DNA from: an uncultured Candidatus Binatia bacterium
GTDB taxonomy: Bacteria > Desulfobacterota > Binatia > UBA9968 > JAJDTQ01
Assembly: GCA_958295985.1 (NCBI GenBank)
Contig: OY282432.1
Coordinates: 1,612,001-1,676,000 of the forward strand
DNA: 64,000 bases
Direction: 5' to 3'
The notes under the pieces were generated by a model. It saw only the letters and a list, made by a program, of their open reading frames with translations. It was not told the DNA's origin and ran no database searches. The translations under genes and the position numbers were made by a program. Positions 19,991 to 28,522 of the stretch are shown one piece after another; positions within the stretch are counted from its first letter, which is position 1, and the number at the start of each line of letters is the position of its first letter.

Positions 19991-21778
19991 TCAGGGACTT
20001 TGGGCCGCCTGCCCGCGCTCGTTCCGCACCGCGGCGGTCCGCGCCTCGTCCAGCGCTACGGCGCCGCCGGTCTCCTGCACGGCCACGCCGTAGACTTCCA
20101 GGGCGTATTCCGGCGATACGTAACCGTTCCTCACGTCTCTCACAACGGCTTCGGCGTCGCGTTCCAGGGGCTCGCCGAGGCCGCCGCCTCCGGGAGTTTC
20201 CAGCCGGAACACGTCGGCGGCGCGCACGGCGATGTCGGAGCACCGGGAGGGAATCTCCCGCGCCTCCCGGGATTCCGGGTTGAGGATTCCCTTGCCGGTG
20301 CGGCCGTTGCCGCCGCCTTCCACGCCCTTGGGCGCCACCACGTGCTTGGTGGAGCGAAGCGAGAAGCGGGTCTCGGGATTGAGGAACTCGTACTCCCGGA
20401 CGAAGCCCAGGCCGCCGCGGAACCTGCCGGCGCCGCCCGAGTCCCGCACCAGCTCGAAGCGCCGCAGCCGGGTGGAGAACTCCGACTCGATGATCTCGAT
20501 GGGCGCGATGCGGGCGTTGGACTGGTTGACGTTGGTGCCGGAGACCCCGTCCTTGCCGGTGCGGGCGCCGGAGCCGCCGCCGAAGATCTCGTACTGGACG
20601 TAGCTCCGGCCGGTCTTGTCGTTCCTCCCGCCGATGATGATGGAGCGGCTGGCGCATCCGTCGGCGATCTTCTTGACCGGGGTGAGCTGGCTCAAGGCCT
20701 CGAACAGGGCCTCCACCAGGGCGTGGACCGTGGGGTTGTAGGTGTTCACCGGCGCCGGGAAACGGGGGTTGAGCACGCTTCCCTCGGGGCAGTGGACCTC
20801 CACCGCCCGAGCCAGCCCGTGATTGGTGGGCAGCGCGGGATCGGTGAGCGCGGTGAGGCAATAGGAGCACGCGGCCCGCACCACCGAGGGCCGGATGTTG
20901 GCCGGACCGCGGGTCTGGTCCGCGCTGCCGGTGAAGTCGAACAGGAGCCGGTCGCCCTTCTTGTCGATGCGCACCCGGATGCGCACCGGCTGGTCGAGGT
21001 CGATGCCGTCGCTGTCCAGGAAACGCTCTCCCTCCGCGCTCTTGTCGGGCCAGCCGGTGATCTCGTTGCGGATCCGTTCCTCGGTGAGTTGGAACAGCCG
21101 GTCGAAGGAAGCGAGCACGACGTCGCGGCCGTACTTGGCCATCATCTCGGCGAAGCGCCGCTCGCCCAGGCGGGCCGCGCCCACCTGCCCGCGGATGTCG
21201 CCCACCACCAGCTCGGGGGTGCGGCTGTTGGCGCCGATGATCTCCTCGATGTCCTTGCTGGTCTTGAAGCGGTCGATGTACTTCACCGGCGGCACCTGGA
21301 GCCCCTCCTGGTATACCTCCCGGGCCTGGCTCCAGCAGCTCCCGGGCACCGGCCCGCCGATGTCGCTCTTGTGCGCCATGGTGGCCGAGAAGCCCATCCA
21401 CGCGCGGTCGAAGAAGATCGGCGTCATCACGCACATGTCCGGTGCGTGGGGGCTCCCGCCGAGGTAGGGGTGGTTGGTGATGAAGGCGTCGCCCTCGTGG
21501 ATCTCCTCCGGCCGATAGTTCCGCAGCACCCCCTGGGCGCAGGCCGGGAACGCTCCCATGTGAAGCGGCAGCACCACGTGCTGCGCCGCGACCTCGCCGT
21601 CGCAGGTGAGGATGGCGCAACTGGCGTCCTGGGACTCGCGGATGATGGTGGAGAAGCCGGTGCGGAAGAGCGAGTTCTGCATCTCCTGCACGATGCCGGC
21701 CAGCCGCGCCTGGATCACCTGGAGGGTGATGGGATCCACGGAGGCCGGGTTTGCCGTGTCGGATTCCGGATAGGCCAT
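19991..21778 (-). CDS. Hydantoinase B/oxoprolinase family subunit (first HyuB copy)
   Basis: 595-residue HyuB-type subunit with the same motif set as its downstream neighbour: PITLQVIQARLAGIVQEMQ, RTGFSTIIRESQDASCAIL, NHPYLGGSPHAPDM, MAHKSDIGG, SRTPELVVGDIRGQVGAARLGE and RFELVRDSGGAGRFRGGLGF. The ATG is preceded by a strong GGAGG. The frame stays open far upstream, antiparallel to hyuA coding sequence, but that part is not homologous and lies inside hyuA. Two complete hyuB genes after one hyuA suggest either alternative B subunits with different substrates or a recent duplication that has since diverged. Confidence 0.94.
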   Translation of the reverse strand: MAYPESDTANPASVDPITLQVIQARLAGIVQEMQNSLFRTGFSTIIRESQDASCAILTCDGEVAAQHVVLPLHMGAFPACAQGVLRNYRPEEIHEGDAFITNHPYLGGSPHAPDMCVMTPIFFDRAWMGFSATMAHKSDIGGPVPGSCWSQAREVYQEGLQVPPVKYIDRFKTSKDIEEIIGANSRTPELVVGDIRGQVGAARLGERRFAEMMAKYGRDVVLASFDRLFQLTEERIRNEITGWPDKSAEGERFLDSDGIDLDQPVRIRVRIDKKGDRLLFDFTGSADQTRGPANIRPSVVRAACSYCLTALTDPALPTNHGLARAVEVHCPEGSVLNPRFPAPVNTYNPTVHALVEALFEALSQLTPVKKIADGCASRSIIIGGRNDKTGRSYVQYEIFGGGSGARTGKDGVSGTNVNQSNARIAPIEIIESEFSTRLRRFELVRDSGGAGRFRGGLGFVREYEFLNPETRFSLRSTKHVVAPKGVEGGGNGRTGKGILNPESREAREIPSRCSDIAVRAADVFRLETPGGGGLGEPLERDAEAVVRDVRNGYVSPEYALEVYGVAVQETGGAVALDEARTAAVRNERGQAAQSP

Positions 21779-21825
21779 GGGTTTCCTCCGGGAGGCTGCT
21801 TGCCTGCGTTGTTTCGCCTGCGGCG

Positions 21826-23895
21826 CTACGCTTTCGCGGTGATGATCAGGTTTTTGTAGTCGTCCACCCGCGCCTGCTGTTCCGGATGGATCACGGTGGT
21901 GGTGTCCATTTGCTCCACCACCGCGGGGCCGGCGAACTCGTGGCCCGGCTCCAGGCGGTCCCGGTCGTAGATGGGAGTGTCCTGGAAGCCCGGGTCGCGG
22001 CCAAAGAAGATCCGGCGCTCGCCGGTGCGGGCGCCGGCCACGCTCCCTCCGGTGGGCGCGAACGGCGAGAGCCGCGTCTGCGGCACTCGCCCCTCGGACA
22101 CGAGCCGCACGCTCACCAACTCCACGGGCTCGGACTCGGCTTTGTGGCCGTGGGCCTGCTCGTGGGCCTCGTGGAAGCGCTGCTGCACCAGTTCCATGTC
22201 CTCGGGCTCGAGCGGGGGCGTCGGGCACGGCACCGTGAGCTCGTAGCCCTGCCCGGCGTAGCGCAGGTCGAGGTAGGGCGTCAGGACGATGTCCTCCTCC
22301 GGGAAGCCTTCTCCGGAGAGCTCTTCCCTCGCCTGCGCCATGAGCCGGTCGAACAGGGAATGGATGTCGTCGGGCCCGAGCTCCTGCATCGGCGCCAGCT
22401 TGGAGCGCACGTGGTCGTGTTTCACGTCCGACATCAGCAGGCCCAGCGCCGAGTTCACCCCCGGCGTCAACGGCACCAGCAGCGCGGGGATGCCGAGGTC
22501 CAGTGCCAGCCGGCCGGCGTGCATGGGACCGGCGCCGCCGAAGGCCACCAGGGTGAACTCCCGGATGTCGTAACCGCGCTGGGACGACACCGCCTTGATG
22601 GCTTCTTCCATCTTGACGTTGATGATCTTGAGGATGCCGTCCGCGGCTTCGTGAAGGCTCAGCCCCAGGGGCCTGGCGATGCGCTCCTCCACCAGGGCCT
22701 CCGCCCTGGCCTTGTCGAGGGTGAGGCGCCCGCCGAGGAAGTGGTCGGGATCCAGCACCCCCAGGATGACGTTGGCGTCGGTGACGGTGGCGTTCTCGCC
22801 GCCCCGGTCGTAGCAGATGGGGCCGGGGTCGGCGCCGGCGCTGTCGGGTCCCACCTGGAGCGCCCCCACCGAGTCGATGCGCGCGATGGTGCCGCCGCCC
22901 GCGCTCACGGTGTGGATGTCGAGCATGGGCAGGCTGATGGGCCGCTGGCTGATGCGGCCCTGGGTGGTGACCACCGGACGGCCCTGGTGGATCAGGGCCA
23001 CGTCGCAACTGGTCCCGCCCATGTCGAAGGTGATGATGTTGTCGATGCCGGCCTTGCCGCTGGCGCCCAGCGACGAGACCACGCCCCCCGCGGGCCCGGA
23101 GAGCACCGTGGCCACCGGTATCCGGGCCGAGGTCTTGAACGTCGACACGCCGCCGTTGGACTGCATGATATAGAGCTGGGGCGTGGTGATCCCCATCTCC
23201 CTCAGGCGGGTCTCCAGCCGGTTCAGGTAGGCGCTCATCACGGGCGCGATGTAGGCGTTGATGACCGTCGTGCTCATGCGATAGAACTCGCGGATCTGCG
23301 GCAGCACCTCGCACGAGAGCGACAGGCTGGCCTCCGGGAACTCCTCCGCCATGAGCTTCTTGACCGCCAGCTCGTGTTCGAGGTTCAGGAAGGAGAAAAG
23401 GAAGCACACGGCCACGGACTCCACGCCCTTGGCCTTGAGACGGCGAACGGCTTCCGCCGCCTGTTCGAGGTCCACCGGCGTCAGCGCGCGGCCCTGGAAA
23501 TCCACCCGCTCGCGGATCTCCTCGGTGGTGTAAGGGGACGCCAGCAGGCGGGGTTTCTCGAAGAAGAGGTCGTAGGTGACCGGCCCGTAGCCCCGGCTCT
23601 GCTCCATGACCTCGTAGATGCCGCGGAAACCCTCGGTCACCAGCAGGCCGGTGACCGCCCCCTTCTCCTCCAGCAGGGCGTTGGTGCCTACGGTGGTGCC
23701 GTGGGAGAAGAAGCTGACGTCCCCGGCCGGCACTCCCTGATCGAGCAGCTCCCGGACCCCGTCGAGCACCGCCTGGAACGGCTCGTTGGGGGTCGAGGGC
23801 ACCTTGGTGATGCTGACCTCGCCGCTGTCCTCATTGAAGAAAACGAAGTCGGAGAAGGTTCCTCCGGTGTCCACCGCAACTCGATATCGCGCCAT
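21826..23895 (-). CDS. Hydantoinase A/oxoprolinase family subunit (HyuA)
   Basis: 689-residue ATP-binding subunit of the hydantoinase/oxoprolinase family. The N-terminal phosphate-binding motif VDTGGTFSDF is at residues 7-16. HGTTVGTNALLEEKG, ITFDMGGTSCDVALI, VSAGGGTIARID, DSAGADPGPICYDRGG and VAFGGAGPMHA follow in order, covering the Hydant_A_N, Hydantoinase_A and C-terminal domains at full length. The ATG giving MARYRVAVDTGG is used; an upstream TTG adds twelve residues outside the family. It heads the minus-strand hyuA-hyuB-hyuB unit and is divergent from the SDR gene. Confidence 0.95.
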   Translation of the reverse strand: MARYRVAVDTGGTFSDFVFFNEDSGEVSITKVPSTPNEPFQAVLDGVRELLDQGVPAGDVSFFSHGTTVGTNALLEEKGAVTGLLVTEGFRGIYEVMEQSRGYGPVTYDLFFEKPRLLASPYTTEEIRERVDFQGRALTPVDLEQAAEAVRRLKAKGVESVAVCFLFSFLNLEHELAVKKLMAEEFPEASLSLSCEVLPQIREFYRMSTTVINAYIAPVMSAYLNRLETRLREMGITTPQLYIMQSNGGVSTFKTSARIPVATVLSGPAGGVVSSLGASGKAGIDNIITFDMGGTSCDVALIHQGRPVVTTQGRISQRPISLPMLDIHTVSAGGGTIARIDSVGALQVGPDSAGADPGPICYDRGGENATVTDANVILGVLDPDHFLGGRLTLDKARAEALVEERIARPLGLSLHEAADGILKIINVKMEEAIKAVSSQRGYDIREFTLVAFGGAGPMHAGRLALDLGIPALLVPLTPGVNSALGLLMSDVKHDHVRSKLAPMQELGPDDIHSLFDRLMAQAREELSGEGFPEEDIVLTPYLDLRYAGQGYELTVPCPTPPLEPEDMELVQQRFHEAHEQAHGHKAESEPVELVSVRLVSEGRVPQTRLSPFAPTGGSVAGARTGERRIFFGRDPGFQDTPIYDRDRLEPGHEFAGPAVVEQMDTTTVIHPEQQARVDDYKNLIITAKA

Positions 23896-23994
23896 CGGAG
23901 TTGCGTTACCATGATTTGATAGTGGGTTCAAATACGACCCCGGAAGGCCGTGCGCGGGCCTTGCGGGGGTGGCTCCCGACCCCGCTCGGGTCGC

Positions 23995-24022
23995 TTGACA
24001 GTAGCCTCGGTTTCCCGATAGA
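23995..24022 (+). promoter_or_regulatory. Putative promoter for the SDR gene
   Basis: Consensus TTGACA at 23995-24000 and GATAGA at 24017-24022, spacing 16, in the 197-bp divergent region between hyuA and the SDR gene. The -35 is perfect and the -10 weak. Confidence 0.4.
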
Positions 24023-24092
24023 GCAGTGCCATCATCGTTTCACGGCCGTACCGAACACCCGCGCTCATGCGGGCGGCTGGAGAGGAGCACTC

Positions 24093-24863
24093 ATGATCGA
24101 AGGGTTGCAGGGCAAGGTGGCGATCGTCACCGGCGGCGGCCACGGCATTGGCAAAGCGTACTGCGAGGGCTTTACCAAGTCCGGCTCCCGTGTGGTGGTG
24201 GCGGACATCGACGGCGACGCGGCGGAGGAGGTGGCAAGGGATCTGGCGAAGTTGAGCGAGGCCGGTTCCATGGCGGTGCACGTCGACGTGTCCGAGGAAG
24301 ACTCCGCGAACGAGATGGTCGCCAAGACCATCGAGCGCTTCGGCCAGGTGGACGTGCTCGTGAACAACGCGTCGATCTTCGCCACCATTCCCATGAGCCG
24401 GGGCCGCATCGAGGAGATCAGCCTCGAGGAGTGGGACAAACTCATGTCCGTGAACCTCAAGGGCGTGTTTCTCTGCTGCCGTGCGGTGCTGCCGCAGATG
24501 CGCCGGCAGAAGTCCGGCAAGATCATCAACGTTGCCTCGGGCACGGCGCTTTCAGGTCCTCCGGGAAGAATTCACTACGTGGCTTCCAAGGCGGGCGTGA
24601 TGGGATTCAGCCGCACCCTGGCGCGGGAGGTGGGCGACGACAACATCCAGGTCAACATCCTGTGTCCGGGATCGACCCTGTCCGAGGTGAACCCCACCGA
24701 GGAGATCCTCAAGATGCGCCAGAGCAACATCAGCCAGCGCGCCATCAAACGGGTCCAGGTGCCCCAGGACCTCGTCGGCGGGGTGCTGTTCATGGCCTCC
24801 CCGCTGGCCGATTTCATGACCGGCCAGACCCTGGTGGTGGACGGCGGCCAGAACATGCACTGA
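24093..24863 (+). CDS. Short-chain dehydrogenase/reductase (SDR)
   Basis: 256-residue classical SDR. The Rossmann nucleotide motif TGGGHGIG lies near residue 12, an acidic ADID after strand 2 suggests NAD(H) preference, and VNNAS is near 88. The catalytic Ser lies in NVASGTALSG, and YVASK gives the catalytic Tyr-x3-Lys. The ending TGQTLVVDGGQNMH is typical. The ATG follows GAGGAGC. Divergent from hyuA and followed by an FAD-linked oxidase, so it may act in the same catabolic route, but the substrate is unknown. Confidence 0.93.
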   Translation: MIEGLQGKVAIVTGGGHGIGKAYCEGFTKSGSRVVVADIDGDAAEEVARDLAKLSEAGSMAVHVDVSEEDSANEMVAKTIERFGQVDVLVNNASIFATIPMSRGRIEEISLEEWDKLMSVNLKGVFLCCRAVLPQMRRQKSGKIINVASGTALSGPPGRIHYVASKAGVMGFSRTLAREVGDDNIQVNILCPGSTLSEVNPTEEILKMRQSNISQRAIKRVQVPQDLVGGVLFMASPLADFMTGQTLVVDGGQNMH

Positions 24864-24978
24864 GGCGTAACGGCCACCGCCCCCGGGTTCATCATGGGTG
24901 CAAAACCGGCTTTCGTGGGAATGACGGATTCGGAAAGGCGCTGCCTCTTTGTATGAACGATACGGAGGGGTCGCGAGA

Positions 24979-26379
24979 ATGACCGGTGACGCCGGGCACG
25001 CACACGCCGGCGCGGTCGGCCGGCTCACCGCGTTGCTGGGCCCCGACTCCGTCCTCACGGACCCGGATGAGTTAGACCTGCACGCCTGGGACGCGTTGGG
25101 GCAAAGCCGCATCCATCCCGGGCGTCCGATCGTTCCCGTTCATCCGTTGTGTGTCTGCACCCCTGCCTCCACCACCGAGGTCCAGGCGGTCGTCGACGTG
25201 GCCAACGAGGCGCGGGTGCCGCTGGTGCCCTATGGCGGCGGCTCCGGGCTCATGGGGGCAGCGGTCTCACTGACCTCCGGCATCGTCGTGGACCTCCGGC
25301 GGATGAACGCCGTGCTGGAGATCGACACCGCAGCGTTCACGGCCCGGGTCCAGGCCGGCATGGTGCTGGAGGCTCTCGATTCGGAGTTGCAACAGTCCGG
25401 CGTCATGCTGGGTCACGACCCCTGGACGCTGCCGGTGGCCACGGTGGGCGGGGCCGTCTCCACCAACGGTCTCGGGTACCGCGGCGGAAAGTACGGCTCC
25501 GTAGGGAGTCAGGTGCTGGGGGTCGAGGCGGTGTTGCCGGAGGGTCCGGTGTGCCGCACTCGGGGGGTGGCCAAGAGATCCACCGGCATCGACCTGAATC
25601 ACCTGTTCATCGGCGGCGAGGGCTGCTTCGGGATTCTCACGGAAGTGACCCTCCGGGTCTTCCCGGTTCCGGAGGCGAGGTCGCTCCACGCCGTCCGGTT
25701 CGACTCCTTCGCCCGGGGCTTCGAGGCGGTGCTCGCGTTCTCCGCTGCCGGCCTGCGGCCGATCCTGCTCGACTATGGCGATGAGACGGAGGATCCGGAA
25801 GGGTCGTCGATCCTCTACCTCGGGTTCGAGGGAAAGGCCGAGGTCGTGGCCGCGGAGGAAGGAGTGGCCCTGGCGGCGTGCCGGGACCGGGGCGGCGTAC
25901 GGTTGGCCCCGGACAAGGCCCAAGGGTTCTGGCGGGAACGTCACGCGGCCGCCCGGCGGTTTGCCGCCAACCGCGGCGAGCGCCGGAAACGAAACGACAC
26001 CGGGGTGCATCAGGACTGGGTCCACGTGGCCTTGCCCGCGTCGCAGGTGCTGGCCTTCAGGCGAGAGGCGCTGGCCGTGGCTGCGGCCCGCAACGTCCGT
26101 TTCCGGGAGAGCGGACTCTGGACCGGCCCCGAGCTCTTCTCCCTGCGGCTCTCCAGGGAGGGCGGCGAGCAGGCGCGGGCGGAGTTGGGCGACGCGGTCT
26201 CTGCTCTGTTGCGGACCGTTCACCGTTTCGGCGGATCGGTGGAGTACTGCCACGGCGTGGGGGTCAAGCTGGCTCCGCTCATGAGCCACGAGCACGGCGA
26301 CAACCTGGAGCTGATGCGCTCGGTGAAGCGCTGCCTGGACCCCAACGGCATCATGAACCCCGGCAAGCTCGGTCTGTGA
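24979..26379 (+). CDS. FAD-binding oxidoreductase (GlcD/alkyl-DHAP synthase-like)
   Basis: 466-residue PCMH-type flavoprotein. The FAD-binding half has VPYGGGSGLMGA near residue 80, SGIVVDLRRMN, LGHDPWTLPVATVGGAVSTNGLGYRGGKYGSVG, and RSTGIDLNHLFIGGEGCFGILTEVTLRVFP. The C-terminal half carries the FAD-oxidase_C pattern ending SVEYCHGVGVKLAPLMSHEHGDN and LDPNGIMNPGKLG. The family oxidises 2-hydroxyacids or forms ether lipids; GVHQDWVHVALP and the histidines near the end keep both possible. The ATG with GGAGGGG upstream is chosen. The gene is 115 nt after the SDR gene. Confidence 0.9.
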   Translation: MTGDAGHAHAGAVGRLTALLGPDSVLTDPDELDLHAWDALGQSRIHPGRPIVPVHPLCVCTPASTTEVQAVVDVANEARVPLVPYGGGSGLMGAAVSLTSGIVVDLRRMNAVLEIDTAAFTARVQAGMVLEALDSELQQSGVMLGHDPWTLPVATVGGAVSTNGLGYRGGKYGSVGSQVLGVEAVLPEGPVCRTRGVAKRSTGIDLNHLFIGGEGCFGILTEVTLRVFPVPEARSLHAVRFDSFARGFEAVLAFSAAGLRPILLDYGDETEDPEGSSILYLGFEGKAEVVAAEEGVALAACRDRGGVRLAPDKAQGFWRERHAAARRFAANRGERRKRNDTGVHQDWVHVALPASQVLAFRREALAVAAARNVRFRESGLWTGPELFSLRLSREGGEQARAELGDAVSALLRTVHRFGGSVEYCHGVGVKLAPLMSHEHGDNLELMRSVKRCLDPNGIMNPGKLGL

Positions 26380-26408
26380 CCGGCCCGCAGGTCCGCCCCG
26401 GCCGGCCT

Positions 26409-26437
26409 TTGACAATTACACGGAATATCGATAGGAT
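26409..26437 (+). promoter_or_regulatory. Sigma70-type promoter ahead of the zinc-ribbon gene
   Basis: TTGACA (26409-26414), 17-nt spacer, TAGGAT (26432-26437). The start point would be near 26444, so an intrinsic terminator 58-90 nt later sits inside the leader. Confidence 0.65.
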
Positions 26438-26501
26438 ACCGCTCATACATGTATATACGGAACTATCGGACACGATCAGACAGCCGAGACCGGAATGGAA
26501 G

Positions 26502-26533
26502 GAACTGCACCCGTTGGTGCGGTTCTTTTTTTT
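26502..26533 (+). terminator. Intrinsic terminator in the zinc-ribbon gene leader
   Basis: GAACTGCACC pairs with GGTGCGGTTC (ten pairs, one G-U) around a CGTT loop and is followed by eight T residues. It could end the upstream SDR/oxidase transcript, or end a short RNA of about 90 nt begun at the promoter at 26409, or act as an attenuator for the following gene. Confidence 0.9.
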
Positions 26534-26560
26534 CTCTGTGTCCGGCAACGGGAGGGTAAC

Positions 26561-27295
26561 GTGTTGCGCGAGCAGTTGGAAACCTTGGCGGTGCTTCAGG
26601 GCATCGATCTGGAAGTGAAGGAGCACAAGACCGCCCGGACGGAACGACTCGACGAAATCGAGAGGTACGAGGGCGAAATTGCCCGTTTGGCGGCCGAGGT
26701 CAAGAGGCTGAAGGAGGCCTGGGAGGACAAGGACGGACTCCGGAAGGCCAAGGAGCAGACGATCAGTGACGCCAGCCGAAAGACCACCGACAAGCGCATG
26801 CGTATGAGCCAGATCAAGAGCATCAAGGAATTGCAGGCGCTTCAACGAGAGATCGGAGCGATCAAGGAGTCCAACGTCATCGTGGAGGAGGAGTTGATCG
26901 AGGTCTTGACCGACCTGGAGGCCCAGGAGGGAATCCTCAAGCAGAAAGAGGACGAGTTGACCGCTCTCCGGAACGACTGGAACGAGAAGAAGGGGCCGTT
27001 GCAGGAGCAGATCGCCGAGTTCGACCGGCAGATCGACCAGACGCGGGAGGCGCGCGATGCGACGGCGTCCCGCCTCAGCGACGATCTCATGGGGAAGTAC
27101 GAACTGCTCTTCGACCGGCGCGACGGCACCGCGGTGGTGGCGGTGTCGTCGGCCATATGCCAAGCCTGTTACATGAATATCCCGCCGCAGCTATGGAACG
27201 ACGTGCTGCGCAACGAGCGCGTGAACCTTTGTCCGAGCTGTCAGCGCATTCTCTTCTACAACCCGCCGGCCCCGGAGCAGGAGGGGCAGCCGTAG
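26561..27295 (+). CDS. Coiled-coil C4 zinc-ribbon protein (COG1579)
   Basis: 244-residue protein with a long antiparallel coiled coil (about residues 5-190, heptad-rich with many Lys/Glu) and a C-terminal zinc ribbon with CQAC near 202 and CPSC near 226. This is the zf-RING_7/COG1579 architecture; the family is widespread, frequently near rnpB or the dnaG/rpoD region, and is proposed to bind nucleic acid, but the role is unproven. GTG with a GGAGG five nucleotides upstream is taken as start; TTG at 26564 is the alternative. rnpB follows on the same strand, as in many deltaproteobacteria. Confidence 0.88.
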   Translation: MLREQLETLAVLQGIDLEVKEHKTARTERLDEIERYEGEIARLAAEVKRLKEAWEDKDGLRKAKEQTISDASRKTTDKRMRMSQIKSIKELQALQREIGAIKESNVIVEEELIEVLTDLEAQEGILKQKEDELTALRNDWNEKKGPLQEQIAEFDRQIDQTREARDATASRLSDDLMGKYELLFDRRDGTAVVAVSSAICQACYMNIPPQLWNDVLRNERVNLCPSCQRILFYNPPAPEQEGQP

Positions 27296-27346
27296 GCGTC
27301 CGCACGTTTCAGGCCGCGGACCTCCGCGGGGGTTGCAACTTTACCG

Positions 27347-27352
27347 TATAAT
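27347..27352 (+). promoter_or_regulatory. Putative -10 box for rnpB
   Basis: Perfect TATAAT about 17 nt before the first paired base of RNase P RNA. No good -35 hexamer stands at 16-18 nt spacing. Confidence 0.45.
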
Positions 27353-27368
27353 CGGGAAACTGAGTCTC

Positions 27369-27752
27369 GGGGCACAGTGGATCAGACGGTCGCTTCCGCG
27401 GTGACGCGGAGGAGGAAAGTCCGGACTCCACAGGACAGGGTGGCCGTTAACGGCGGCCTCGAGCGATCGAGGGAAAGTGCCACAGAAAACATACCGCCCG
27501 ACGGATTCCGGTCGACCCGGGCCGTCGAGTAAGGTTGAAAAGGCGAGGTAAGAGCTCACCGGTCCGTCAGTGATGGCGGGCGCATGGTAAACCCCACCCG
27601 GAGCAAGACCAAATAGGAGGGTCGGGTCGTCCGCCTGAAACCCTCGGGTAAGGTCGCTGGACCCCGCGAGCAATCACGGGGCAAGATGAATGACCGTCCC
27701 GTTTCCTGTTGGGAAACGTGCACAGAATCCGGCTTAACGATCCGCTGGCCCC
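27369..27752 (+). ncRNA. rnpB: RNase P RNA (bacterial type A)
   Basis: Catalytic RNA that trims pre-tRNA 5' leaders. The universally conserved GAGGAAAGTCCGGACTCC block lies at about 27411-27428, and the 3' conserved ACAGAATCCGGCTTA at about 27722-27736. Helix P1 is formed by GGGGC-A-CAGTGGATC (27369-27383) and GATCCGCTG-GCCCC (27739-27752), with one bulged A, which sets the ends. Internal AGAGCTCACCGG-type and GGTAAACCCCACC blocks match the type A consensus. It lies 73 nt after the zinc-ribbon gene. Confidence 0.96.
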
Positions 27753-27827
27753 ATTTCCCGTCGAAAACTTGCCTCGACCCCTCGCTGCCGCCTCTGGACG
27801 GTGGCCGTGGCTACAGTCTCCCCGAAC

Positions 27828-27879
27828 CTACATCTTGTAGTTGATTCGCGTTCTGTAACTCGACTGCAACCAGATGTAG
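27828..27879. repeat. Imperfect hairpin between rnpB and mraZ
   Basis: CTACATCT (27828-27835) pairs with AGATGTAG (27872-27879), and TAGTTGA inside pairs with TCGACTG with two G-U pairs. No T-run follows. The rest of the region 27753-27945 shows nothing I can identify. Confidence 0.45.
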
Positions 27880-27945
27880 TCCAGCGCCCGATTATCTTTC
27901 CTTGTTCGGCCGCATATTCGTGGCCGGAAATATGACGTTTTTGTG

Positions 27946-27975
27946 TTGACAGGGGTGAAACGGTCCGGCTATATT
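27946..27975 (+). promoter_or_regulatory. Promoter of the division and cell wall (dcw) cluster
   Basis: Perfect TTGACA (27946-27951), 18-nt spacer, TATATT (27970-27975), 60 nt ahead of mraZ. This would be the main promoter for the mraZ-ftsZ run. Confidence 0.75.
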
Positions 27976-27984
27976 CGCTGGCAG

Positions 27985-27999
27985 GTGGGACAAAGTGGG
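27985..27999 (+). promoter_or_regulatory. MraZ operator boxes
   Basis: Two GTGGG direct repeats (27985-27989 and 27995-27999) ten bases apart, just downstream of the -10. MraZ proteins bind tandem TGGG/GTGGG boxes with 5-nt spacers at their own promoters, so this is the expected autoregulatory site. Only two clear boxes are present. Confidence 0.7.
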
Positions 28000-28034
28000 A
28001 TAAATTCCCATAATGTGTTAAGGCGTTGTCAGGC

Positions 28035-28487
28035 ATGTTTCGCGGCAGATACGAGCATACGGTCGATACGAAAGGGCGCCTGAGCATTCCGGCCAAGTAT
28101 CGCGAAGTCCTCCTGGGTAAAGGTGACGGACGTCTCATTATCACCAATTTCGTCGTCAGCTCCAAACGATGCCTGGATGTCTATCCGTTGGACGAGTGGC
28201 TGGTCCTGGAGGAAGCCGTTCGCGGGAAACCGAAGTTCGACGCTCGCATGGTGCGGTTCCAGACGTACTACCTGGGTGGAGCGACGGAATGCGCCGTGGA
28301 TCCGCACGGACGCATCCTCATCCCCCCCACGCTGCGCATGTACGCTGAACTCAAGCGTGACGTGATGCTGGTGGCCGCCGGCGAAAAGTTTCGCATATGG
28401 GACAAGGACGCCTGGGACAAGGTGTTCACGGAGGCTGAAGAGCAACTCATGGAAGATCCGGACTCCTTCACGGACTTGGGCTTGTGA
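28035..28487 (+). CDS. mraZ: Transcriptional regulator MraZ
   Basis: 150-residue MraZ, a double SpoVT/AbrB-like DNA-binding protein that represses its own dcw promoter. Both half-motifs are visible: RYEHTVDTKGRLSIPAKYR at the start and CAVDPHGRILIPPTLR near residue 90. ATG giving MFRGRYEH is the family's usual start; a TTG three codons earlier is dismissed. First gene of the dcw cluster, with its promoter and operator directly upstream. Confidence 0.96.
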   Translation: MFRGRYEHTVDTKGRLSIPAKYREVLLGKGDGRLIITNFVVSSKRCLDVYPLDEWLVLEEAVRGKPKFDARMVRFQTYYLGGATECAVDPHGRILIPPTLRMYAELKRDVMLVAAGEKFRIWDKDAWDKVFTEAEEQLMEDPDSFTDLGL

Positions 28488-28522
28488 GTCCGGAGACCGG
28501 CGCCGAAAGAAAGGAGCGATCC

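Noticed and set aside
19286..21859. An 857-codon open frame on the plus strand
   Set aside because: It is antisense to both hyuB genes; its Gly/Val/His-rich composition is a codon shadow of high-GC coding sequence and matches no family.
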